Below are positions 1 to 6,606 of a stretch of DNA of 35,282 bases, piece after piece (position 1 is the first letter of the stretch; each line of letters opens with the position of its first letter). The translations under genes were made by a program, and so were the position numbers. The notes under the pieces were generated by a model. That model did no database searches, was not told the DNA's origin, and saw nothing but the letters and a program-made list of their open reading frames with translations. Source of the DNA: Nonomuraea basaltis (GTDB lineage Bacteria; Actinomycetota; Actinomycetes; Streptosporangiales; Streptosporangiaceae); assembly GCF_005893125.1 (NCBI RefSeq), contig NZ_VCJS01000127.1, forward strand, positions 1-35,282, read 5' to 3'.

Positions 1-361
1 CCGTACTTCGACCGGCTGGGAAGCGTGGCCGCGCAACGGGAGCTGCTCGACCGCGGCGTCACCAGCCGAATGATCTACGAACGGGACTTCGTGACCCGCG
101 CCGGCGCGCTGAGGCAGATCGAGGAGATGGTCGAGGCCGGCCAGCAGGCACGGGTGCTGCCGAGTCTGCCGATGAAGCTGTACGTCGTGGACGACCGGCT
201 CGCGCTGCTCCTGCCCGGCCACGAGCCCGACGGCGCGGTCACGGCGCTCGTCATCCACCCGTCGGGCCTGCTGGAGGCCCTGATCGGGCTCTTCGAGGGC
301 CTGTGGCGGCGGGCCCTGCCGCTGGCCCCGTCCGCCCGGAGCCGGCCGGCGGACGACGCGC
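1..361 (+). repeat. Direct repeat, copy 1 (partner 3844-4204)
   Basis: Near-identical direct repeat within the LuxR-type gene. Bases 1-361 pair with 3844-4204; substitutions occur near 168, 171, 247, 283 and 349 of copy 1. The left limit is unknown because copy 1 starts at the first base of the window. Confidence 0.85.
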
Positions 362-561
362 GGCTGATCGCCCTGCTGCTGTCCGGCCTCACGGACGACG
401 CCATCGCCCGCCAGCTCGGCGTCAGCCACCGCACGGCCGAGCGGCGCATCGCCGAGCTGATGGCCCGCCTCGGCGCCCGTACCCGTTTCCAGGCGGGAGT
501 CCTGGCCGCCCTCGTGTCTGACGATCATCGAAGCCGACAGCGGGACCAGCCGTCGACCTGA
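1..561 (+). CDS. LuxR-type regulator, C-terminal part (5' truncated by window edge)
   Basis: The reading frame is open from base 1, so the N-terminus lies outside the window. The visible 186 residues comprise an effector-type region (about residues 1-115, including the stretch MKLYVVDDRLALLLPG) and a C-terminal LuxR/GerE helix-turn-helix near DAIARQLGVSHRTAERRIAE. Architecture and length fit the large actinobacterial regulators with a TrmB-like N-terminal domain and a LuxR C-terminal domain, usually about 310-330 aa. Bases 1-361 recur at 3844-4204 with about five differences. The GTG at 25 is internal and not a believable start. The regulated target cannot be told from the sequence. Confidence 0.75.
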   Translation, partial: PYFDRLGSVAAQRELLDRGVTSRMIYERDFVTRAGALRQIEEMVEAGQQARVLPSLPMKLYVVDDRLALLLPGHEPDGAVTALVIHPSGLLEALIGLFEGLWRRALPLAPSARSRPADDARLIALLLSGLTDDAIARQLGVSHRTAERRIAELMARLGARTRFQAGVLAALVSDDHRSRQRDQPST

Positions 562-1412
562 GCGCGGTCAATGAGACGCGCCTTCGCGCCGCCGAGGACG
601 AGGCCGCCGCAGCGGTCGAGGACCGCTCGGCGCGCTCGCCGACCCCGCCACCGCCCTGGACGCCGCCGCCCCTCAACGCGGTTTTCCTGCCGGGTGGTCG
701 TCCCGGCCGTGGCTTCGACGTGCATGAGCGGAAGTTCTTTGGTGATCTCGTGCGTGACGCCCTTGCCGTCCATCAGCAGAACCGATCCCGGCGACAGCCC
801 GTGTTCCGGTCCGCCGGGGCATCCGGCGAGGAGGAGCACGCCGAGCGGCGTGTCCACGGGGGCGGCGTCGTCGAGGTGGCAGTCCCGGCGCAGGGCCGGG
901 CCGGTCCTTCTCCATGGTTTGCCGGGCTCGCCGATCCACAGACGACCGGCGCTGGTGACGACGATGGCATCGCCCTGATACGCGGTGAGGTGGGGGACCG
1001 GAAGGGCGGCGACGTCGGCCGGCAACTGCCGCCCCATCTTCCAGGTACGGCCGTCGGCGGTCTCCCATATCGCGGAATGGGGGACTCCGTTCCGGTCGAG
1101 GACGATGAGCATGGCGAGCGCTCCCCTCCCTCGCGGCACGACGTCCGTCGCGTAGCCGTCGGAGATCGCATCGCCGAGATTTCCGCGTTCCCACGCGAGG
1201 CCGTCACGTGAGTACCACGATTCCGGTCTCCTTCCCTTTCCGCCGGATCCCACCATGAGGAAACCGTCCCGCACCGCGATCAGAAAAGCCGGGGAGAAGT
1301 TTCCGAGCTGGGGCGCGACCTCGGCGATCGGCATGTATTCCCAATGGCCCAGGTCGATGTCCTTGGCAGAGCCGCTGGTGGTGATCGTCGCGGCGAGGCC
1401 CAGGGGTGACAT
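525..1412 (-). CDS. BNR/sialidase-like hypothetical protein, probably a degraded fragment
   Basis: Two Asp-box-like motifs (S/T-x-D-G-x-x-W) are visible: SRDGLAW and TADGRTW, about 55 residues apart. This is typical of beta-propeller BNR or exo-alpha-sialidase-like proteins, which are usually secreted. No signal peptide is present; the ATG at 1412 has no clear ribosome site, and coding character seems to begin inside a repeat-bearing protein. The last 50 residues (after about position 680) become Arg/Gly-rich and unlike the rest, suggesting a frameshift or truncation before the stop at 525, which overlaps the convergent LuxR gene. Treat it as a remnant of a longer secreted propeller protein; function unknown. 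Confidence 0.4.
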   Translation of the reverse strand: MSPLGLAATITTSGSAKDIDLGHWEYMPIAEVAPQLGNFSPAFLIAVRDGFLMVGSGGKGRRPESWYSRDGLAWERGNLGDAISDGYATDVVPRGRGALAMLIVLDRNGVPHSAIWETADGRTWKMGRQLPADVAALPVPHLTAYQGDAIVVTSAGRLWIGEPGKPWRRTGPALRRDCHLDDAAPVDTPLGVLLLAGCPGGPEHGLSPGSVLLMDGKGVTHEITKELPLMHVEATAGTTTRQENRVEGRRRPGRWRGRRARRAVLDRCGGLVLGGAKARLIDRAQVDGWSRCRLR

Positions 1413-1488
1413 TTATTTTGTGCGGCAATGTCCGGACATTCTCGCCCGCCCACTTTCGAGCGGGGGGCGTGATACGCGATCGCGGGCT

Positions 1489-1505
1489 GCCGGCCGGAGG
1501 CCGGC
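1489..1505. terminator. GC-rich hairpin between two minus-strand genes
   Basis: A perfect 7-bp stem (GCCGGCC / GGCCGGC) with a 3-nt loop lies downstream of the AlkD-like gene and upstream of the BNR-like fragment. There is no U-tract. It could be a weak terminator or simply a GC-rich palindrome. The rest of 1413-1606 shows no convincing gene. Confidence 0.3.
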
Positions 1506-1606
1506 CCACTGTCGGTCTATGACGAGCTGGCCGGCACCCGCCCTTTCACCGTCAACTCCCAGAAGAGGTCCCTTCCCAGATCAGGGACAGAACTTCTGAT
1601 CATCCG

Positions 1607-2302
1607 TTAGCGGCTCTTCACGAAGCGGGATCTGACGTCCGGCGCGAGCCGCTCGGTCGCGTGCCGGACTGTAATACGAGGCAGTTCCGGCGCATGCCGG
1701 TCGAGAAAGCCCACCATCGCCCGCTCATCACGGCGGCCGATCTCCCGCAGCATCCACCCCGTCGCCTTGTGGATCAGCGGCTCCGGATCTCGGCGCAGGG
1801 CGAGGACGAGGGCGAAGGTCGGTTCGTACCGGTCCGCGCGGATGAGCGGCAGCATAGCGAGCACTGCGATCCGCCGTTCCCACAGCGAAGCGGAGCCGGC
1901 CAGTTCCTCCAGCACCTCCAGCGACGCCTCCAGCAGCCACGGGCCCAGCACGACTGGGGCCGAACCGTCCACCAGATCCCAGTTGTCCACGCAGTCGGTG
2001 CGTGCCAGATAGAAGTCGATCAGGGGCTTGCGATCGGCGGATGCAGTGGTGCGCACCTGTTCGGCGAGAACAAGAAGGCCGGCGAATCGCTCGTCGTGAA
2101 CCCGGCTGTGCAGCAGGACGTCCACGTCGTCCAGGGACAGCTCCCGGTACTGCCGGGCCAATTTGCGAAGAACGGGAACGCGGACGCCGAGCAACTCGTC
2201 GCCGTCCGCCGGGCTCAGCAGGCGCACCTGCTGGGCACGGACGCCCGGCTCGGCAAGAACCCGCAACGTGGACCGTAACTGTTGGAGGGAGTGATCCGTC
2301 AT
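1607..2302 (-). CDS. AlkD-like DNA alkylation repair protein (HEAT-repeat glycosylase family)
   Basis: A 231-aa protein of the DNA_alkylation_repair family (PF08713): all-helical HEAT-like glycosylases that excise N3- and N7-alkylated purines. Family hallmarks are present in order: N-W-D-L-V-D at residues 107-112 (Trp108 and Asp112 match the catalytic-face Trp and Asp of AlkD), W-E-R-R at 141-144, and H-K-A-T-G-W-M-L-R-E at 178-187. The start chosen is the ATG at 2302 (MTDHSLQQ); an in-frame ATG at 2344 would add 14 residues unlike the family. It appears monocistronic and complete. Cytoplasmic DNA repair role by family. Confidence 0.85.
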   Translation of the reverse strand: MTDHSLQQLRSTLRVLAEPGVRAQQVRLLSPADGDELLGVRVPVLRKLARQYRELSLDDVDVLLHSRVHDERFAGLLVLAEQVRTTASADRKPLIDFYLARTDCVDNWDLVDGSAPVVLGPWLLEASLEVLEELAGSASLWERRIAVLAMLPLIRADRYEPTFALVLALRRDPEPLIHKATGWMLREIGRRDERAMVGFLDRHAPELPRITVRHATERLAPDVRSRFVKSR

Positions 2303-2469
2303 GGTGCCGGACGCTAGCGCAGCGAAGACCGGTCCAGGGAACACAGGTGCCCGGGTAAAGGTGGTTACCTCGCTCCTGGGCCGCGCGTGGCTCGCCTCCA
2401 GCAGTGTCTCCAGCCCCCCGCCGCCTCAACCAGCAGCCTGCTCTCTACTGGTCGGCCTCGGTCACGGGC

Positions 2470-2694
2470 CACGGTCGTCACGCCGGGATCGGGATGAAAG
2501 TTGTGCGGGAGGTGATCTCCCGGCACCCCGGCCCCTGGAAGATCGCCTTCCAGGACCCGAACACGCCGGCCGTGGCGTTCTGGCGGCGCGTCGCCACCGA
2601 GATCGCCGGCGACGCGTGGACGGAGGAGCGCCGGCCCGTCCCGAAGCGGCCCGACGTTCCCCCGGACGTGTGGATCTCCTTCACCACCGCCTGA
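2470..2694 (+). pseudogene. GNAT acetyltransferase C-terminal fragment
   Basis: The frame ending at 2694 carries the second half of a GCN5-type N-acetyltransferase. The acetyl-CoA-binding region is recognisable (H-A-G-I-G-M-K-V-V-R-E-V), followed by the typical A-F-Q-D-P-N-T-P-A-V-A-F-W-R-R motif and a family-like C-terminus ending WISFTTA. The N-terminal 70-90 residues are missing; sequence upstream of 2470 does not resemble the family. The fragment is tail-to-tail with the aldo/keto reductase and looks like leftover sequence from a deletion. Confidence 0.6.
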
Positions 2695-2753
2695 CCAGGG
2701 ATCAAGCATCGTGCCGCGTTCATCGGCACCTCGTACGACGGCACGCTTCCGCC

Positions 2754-3746
2754 TCAGCGGGCGTGTGGCTGCAGCACCTCGTCGATCTGCGCCAGCTGCG
2801 CCGCCTCCAGCGGCCCGTGCAGCAGCGCGCCGGCGTTCTGCTCGGCCTGGCCGACCGTCCTGATGCCGGGGATCGGCACCGTACGCCCGCTGCGGGCCAG
2901 CAGCCAGCCGAGGGCGCCCTGGGCGGGGGTACGGCCGTCGGAGGTCAGGATGTCGCGGATCGCGTCCAGCATGGCGAGGAACTCCGGGGCGGGCCGGCCG
3001 TCCTTGAAGAAGGTCATCCACTGCGGGGAATCGCCGCGTACGTCGTCCATCGGCAGCCGCGAGTCCGGGCCGTACTTGCCGGTGAGCAGCCCCATCGCCA
3101 GCGGCCCCCGATTGACGGAGGCGAGCTCGTGGGTGTCGCACACCGCCAGCATCGCCGGGGCGTCGTGCAGGACGTTGAGGTTGTGCTGCACCGCGGCACA
3201 GTGCGGCCCCTTCGCGAACGCGGCCGCCCGTTCGGGGTCGTCGGTGCTCCAGCCGTAGGCCCGGATCAGGCCCTCGTCGACGAGCTCCTCCAGCGTGGCG
3301 ATCATCTCGTCCACCCGCTCTGGCGGTGCGTCCCCGACGTGCAGCTGGTAGAGGTCGATGTGATCGGTACCCAGCCGCTCCAGCGACGCCCGGCATGCCT
3401 GCCGGATGTATTCGGGCGAGACGTCCTGGCCGGTGAGGGTCCGCGTCGCCGTGTCGAAGGTGAGGCCGAACTTGGTCGCGATCACGACCTCGTCCCACCG
3501 TCCGGACAGGGCCCTCCCGAGCACCCGCTCGCTGTGTCCGGTGCCGTACACGTCGGCCGTGTCGAAGAAGGTGACCCCCAGGTCGAGCGCCCGATGCACG
3601 GCCGCCACCGACTCCTCGTCGTCCACCTGCCCCCATCCGGCCGGCTTGCCACGGGCCACGAAGGGTCCCCCGATCGCCCATGCCCCGAACCCGATCGCAC
3701 TCACCTGCAGGCCGCTACGCCCCAAGGTCCGGAACGAATCATTCAT
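2754..3746 (-). CDS. Aldo/keto reductase
   Basis: A 330-aa NAD(P)H-dependent aldo/keto reductase with a (beta/alpha)8 barrel. The catalytic tetrad is in family context: Asp62 and Tyr67 in F-D-T-A-D-V-Y-G, Lys92 in A-T-K-F-G, and His136 in Y-Q-L-H. The C-terminal G-W-L-L-A-R-S-G and P-I-P-G-I-R-T segments match the cofactor-binding end of YajO/general-stress-type members. The start is the ATG at 3746, preceded by an AGGGAGA ribosome site 5-9 nt upstream; an in-frame ATG at 3839 would run through the promoter. A MerR-type operator sits about 45 bp upstream, so expression is probably induced by a thiol-reactive, metal or oxidative signal. The substrate is unknown. Confidence 0.9.
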   Translation of the reverse strand: MNDSFRTLGRSGLQVSAIGFGAWAIGGPFVARGKPAGWGQVDDEESVAAVHRALDLGVTFFDTADVYGTGHSERVLGRALSGRWDEVVIATKFGLTFDTATRTLTGQDVSPEYIRQACRASLERLGTDHIDLYQLHVGDAPPERVDEMIATLEELVDEGLIRAYGWSTDDPERAAAFAKGPHCAAVQHNLNVLHDAPAMLAVCDTHELASVNRGPLAMGLLTGKYGPDSRLPMDDVRGDSPQWMTFFKDGRPAPEFLAMLDAIRDILTSDGRTPAQGALGWLLARSGRTVPIPGIRTVGQAEQNAGALLHGPLEAAQLAQIDEVLQPHAR

Positions 3747-3786
3747 CTCGTACTCTCCCTGACTTCGCGGAAACGACTCCAGGGAG

Positions 3787-3817
3787 ACCCTGCCACCTGG
3801 AGTGGACTCCAGGTCAA
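3787..3817 (-). promoter_or_regulatory. MerR-family-type promoter/operator of the aldo/keto reductase gene
   Basis: On the minus strand a -35 box TTGACC (3817-3812) and a -10-like CAGGGT (3792-3787) are separated by exactly 19 bp, the overlong spacing typical of MerR-activated promoters. The spacer is filled by a perfect inverted repeat at 3795-3814: arms ACCTGGAGT and ACTCCAGGT around a 2-bp centre. This layout is the established signature of MerR-family sites. No merR gene lies next to it here. Confidence 0.8.
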
Positions 3818-3843
3818 GTACGTCGATCATCGGTTTCACTCAC

Positions 3844-4204
3844 CCGTACTTCGACCGGCTGGGAAGCGTGGCCGCGCAACGGGAGCTGCTCGACCGCGGC
3901 GTCACCAGCCGAATGATCTACGAACGGGACTTCGTGACCCGCGCCGGCGCGCTGAGGCAGATCGAGGAGATGGTCGAGGCCGGCCAGCAGGCACGGGTGC
4001 TGCCCAGCCTGCCGATGAAGCTGTACGTCGTGGACGACCGGCTCGCGCTGCTCCTGCCCGGCCACGAGCCCGACGGCGCGGTCACAGCGCTCGTCATCCA
4101 CCCGTCGGGCCTGCTGGAGGCCCTGGTCGGGCTCTTCGAGGGCCTGTGGCGGCGGGCCCTGCCGCTGGCCCCGTCCGCCCGGAGCCGGCCCGCGGACGAC
4201 GCGC
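3844..4204 (+). pseudogene. Internal fragment of LuxR-type regulator (second copy)
   Basis: These 361 bases match bases 1-361 with about five substitutions (roughly 98.6% identity by eye) and keep the same frame. The copy lacks the family's N-terminal domain, because upstream sequence turns directly into the MerR-type promoter. It also lacks the LuxR helix-turn-helix, because after the shared bases ending GACGACGCG it jumps to sequence belonging to the convergent DUF1835 gene. It therefore cannot encode a DNA-binding regulator. It is either a recent partial duplication or an assembly artefact at a repeat. Confidence 0.75.
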
Positions 4205-4209
4205 CGCGG

Positions 4210-5349
4210 TCAATGAGGTGGGGCCAAAGCGGGTTCGGCCGTCGGTCCGGCGATGGTTTCAGTCCCGTCGTCCCAGCGCCAGCGCGCGTGCCGCCCGCTC
4301 AGGTGCACGCCGCCGATCCAGCGGTCGAGGCCGTTGAGGGTGACGTGGTCCGCCTCGCCCGCGAGAACCCGTGCCCCGGTGCCGGTCAGGCGCAGGCGGG
4401 TGGCGCGGTCAACCGGATGGCCCGTTGGCTCGGCGTCAAGCAGCGGGACGGGTGCGTGCGCCATCCGGTCCATCATCGCGAAGCACCAGGTGTCTCCGAG
4501 GTACGGGCGCGTTTCCCGCGCTGTCGCGCGGACGAACGCGGTCCCGGCGTCGGGCGCGCCGTCGGCGACGGCTGCGAGCACACGTCGTTCGGTCAGCGAC
4601 AGCCCGTCGCGGGTGGCCGGGTACTCCCGGCTGAGCCGGTCGAACGCCTCGCCGAGGAACCGCAGCTCAGGTGAGCGGGTCGCGGCGATGGCGCCAAGGC
4701 CGCCGGGCGTCGGCGCCCGGAAGGCGGTCCAGGCGCGGGTGGCGAGTTGCAGTGCGGCTGGGGTCAGTCGAGCACACGCCTTCGACGCGGGCAGTTCGCG
4801 CAGCTGTTCAGCGGTCAACTGGCCGAGGCCGCCGAAGCGGGCGATGCCCGGGTGTTCGCCGATGCAGATCAGGGTGATGCGCTGTGCGGGCACACCGACG
4901 TCGGCGAGGCGGGCGAGGATCTGGATGATCTGCAATTGGTCGTACAGATCCGCCTCGAACCACAGCACGTACTCGCCGTCTCGGTTGGCTTCCAGGATGC
5001 GGTCACGCTCCGCGAACATCGTCGTGGCCTCGCCGTGGTCGTCCGCATTCGCCTGGATGAGGAAGGCGGCTCTGATCCGGCGAAGCTCCTCGGGCCCTAC
5101 CGCGGGCACCGGGCCTTCGTGCAGGGAGTCGCGCCAGAACAGGACGTGCCGGGCGATCCCGGTTCCAGGCAGGTCCGTGGCGTCGCCGTTGCTGACATGC
5201 AGCGCCGCGGCCATCCAGTCGTCGGCGGGGCCGGAGGCCGCCGTGTCCGGCTGGCCGGTGAGGAGTCGGCTGCGGGCGGTCGCGTATGACTCGCCGGTCT
5301 TGGCCATGCGGGCGCGCACGCGCCGTTTGAAGTCGGCCTGCTTGGTCAT
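4210..5349 (-). CDS. DUF1835 domain-containing protein
   Basis: A 379-aa cytoplasmic protein. Residues about 49-150 form the DUF1835 domain, shown by L-H-V-S-N-G-D and F-W-R-D-S-L-H-E-G-P-V-P; residues about 230-360 resemble the partner domain DUF3658. The first 30 residues (KRRVRARMAKTGESYATARS) form a separate basic helix pair seen on other actinobacterial proteins. The chosen ATG at 5349 has GGAG six bases upstream; the ATG at 5355 is too close to it. The biochemical role of DUF1835 is not established. The stop codon lies in the 12-bp word shared with the end of the first LuxR copy. Confidence 0.75.
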   Translation of the reverse strand: MTKQADFKRRVRARMAKTGESYATARSRLLTGQPDTAASGPADDWMAAALHVSNGDATDLPGTGIARHVLFWRDSLHEGPVPAVGPEELRRIRAAFLIQANADDHGEATTMFAERDRILEANRDGEYVLWFEADLYDQLQIIQILARLADVGVPAQRITLICIGEHPGIARFGGLGQLTAEQLRELPASKACARLTPAALQLATRAWTAFRAPTPGGLGAIAATRSPELRFLGEAFDRLSREYPATRDGLSLTERRVLAAVADGAPDAGTAFVRATARETRPYLGDTWCFAMMDRMAHAPVPLLDAEPTGHPVDRATRLRLTGTGARVLAGEADHVTLNGLDRWIGGVHLSGRHARWRWDDGTETIAGPTAEPALAPPH

Positions 5350-5569
5350 GGTCATCTCCCGCGGCCCATCCACGGATCCCCCAGCGACCGGTGCGGCGGA
5401 CGCGCGATCGACACCGAGACTCCCGCCGAGAGGTGGACCTCCCTTTGCCTCCGTGGGTGACCCGGCTGGGGCGGGTTGCCGAAGGTTGGGCGCAGACGGA
5501 CGCCGACCGTCAGGATATCCCACCTTGACGGACCCCTCGATGTGGATGGGGACCATCCCAGGCAAGGTG

Positions 5570-6100
5570 TCAGACGCCCTTCCGGTCGGCATGCCCGTTC
5601 AGGCCGCTCGACGTCAACGTCATGAAGGCTGAGCGATGCCAGACCAGGGGCCGGTGCGGGAAATCGTCCCGGAACCCCAGCACGCGCAGGACGATGATCT
5701 CGTGATCGCCGGCGTCGTGCGCGGCCTCGATCGAGCATTCCAGCCAGGTCGCCGCACCGTGCAGGAAAACCGACCCGGAACCGGACACCAGAGTGTCGAT
5801 TCCATCAAGTCGGGTGTCCCTCTCCCGGGACGCGAGTTGGCGGGCCTTCTCCGTATGGCCCTCGCCGAGCACGGACACGCCGATGGCCGGGGCCTTCGCG
5901 AGCAGAGGCCAGGTCGTCGACGACCGCTGGACCGAGCAGAGCACGAGCGGGGGATCCTGGGACACCCCCACGCTGAACGACGAGACCACGAGAACGGCCG
6001 GGTCGCCGTCCACGACGGCTGCGAGCGCCGCGACGCCGGAAGGAAATCCCGAGAACACCCTGCGGAGAGCGTGGACATCGTCGACGTAGGGCTTGATCAC
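5570..6100 (-). CDS. Flavin reductase, HpaC/RutF-type (flavin-reductase-like FMN-binding domain)
   Basis: A 176-aa member of the flavin_reduct family (PF01613), which uses NAD(P)H to make free reduced flavin for two-component monooxygenases. Typical features: R-R-V-F-S-G-F-P-S-G-V at the N-terminus, V-S-S-F-S-V-G-V-S-Q-D-P-P-L-V after it, and H-R-P-L-V-W-H near the C-terminus. The start is the GTG at 6100 with GGGAG upstream; its GTGA overlaps the stop of the preceding gene, indicating translational coupling. It is the last gene of the nine-gene operon and probably supplies FMNH2 to the monooxygenases encoded at 8495 and 10497. Confidence 0.85.
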   Translation of the reverse strand: MIKPYVDDVHALRRVFSGFPSGVAALAAVVDGDPAVLVVSSFSVGVSQDPPLVLCSVQRSSTTWPLLAKAPAIGVSVLGEGHTEKARQLASRERDTRLDGIDTLVSGSGSVFLHGAATWLECSIEAAHDAGDHEIIVLRVLGFRDDFPHRPLVWHRSAFMTLTSSGLNGHADRKGV

Positions 6101-6606
6101 GTGCGCTCCCTCCCGCCGATACCGCGAAGGACGACCGCTCGCCACGAGTCCAGCCAGGATTCCAGAGACCCGTCGGTCCCGTAGGTGCTGTCGATCAGGT
6201 ACAGGGACGGAGCCGGGCAGATCGCACCGAGTTCGACGAGAAGCGGTTTGAGGTGCGTCTCCGGTGCCATCGCATGCGTGGGCGCCGCACCGAGCATCAC
6301 AGGAATCCCGACGACGCCGGCGAGCCCGCTCTGGCCGGGGAACCGCTCGAGGAAGAGCTTGAGCAGGCCCGTGTAGGTCGCCTTGAACGTGGGAGAGGCC
6401 ACGATGAGCACGTCGGCCTTGGCCACCGTGCCGACCGCCGCCTGCACCTCCGCGTTCGTCCAGTCCAGCAGGGCCGCGCCGAACTCCGAGAGCTCGATGA
6501 CACTTATCTCGTCTCCCAGCCCCCGTGCCAGCCTCTCCGCCGCGTCCCTCGTACGGGAAGCCGGCTTCGGATTGCCGACCAGGGCCACGATCCGGTCTTC
6601 ACTCAT
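6097..6606 (-). CDS. NAD(P)H-dependent FMN reductase, SsuE-like flavodoxin fold
   Basis: A 169-aa NADPH-dependent FMN reductase (FMN_red, PF03358). The phosphate-binding loop is visible at residues 10-19 (V-G-N-P-K-P-A-S-R-T), and S-P-T-F-K-A-T-Y-T-G-L-L-K-L-F-L-E is the SsuE/MsuE dimer-interface motif. It should deliver FMNH2 to luciferase-like monooxygenases. The ATG at 6606 overlaps the previous stop (ATGA) and has a GAGGTG ribosome site. A second, structurally unrelated flavin reductase follows directly, so the operon encodes two routes to reduced flavin. Confidence 0.85.
   Translation of the reverse strand: MSEDRIVALVGNPKPASRTRDAAERLARGLGDEISVIELSEFGAALLDWTNAEVQAAVGTVAKADVLIVASPTFKATYTGLLKLFLERFPGQSGLAGVVGIPVMLGAAPTHAMAPETHLKPLLVELGAICPAPSLYLIDSTYGTDGSLESWLDSWRAVVLRGIGGRERT

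Noticed and set aside
1518..1610. Plus-strand stretch Y-D-E-L-A-G-T-R-P-F-T-V-N downstream of the AlkD-like gene
   Set aside because: It looks like a scrap of coding sequence but is too short to assign and has no start.
2301..4337. 678-codon plus-strand frame across the GNAT, aldo/keto reductase and LuxR regions
   Set aside because: It spans several unrelated elements, including the MerR-type promoter; it is an antisense artefact.
4253..5632. 459-codon plus-strand frame opposite the DUF1835 gene
   Set aside because: Ser/Arg-rich antisense frame without motifs; the minus-strand protein has clear DUF1835 features.
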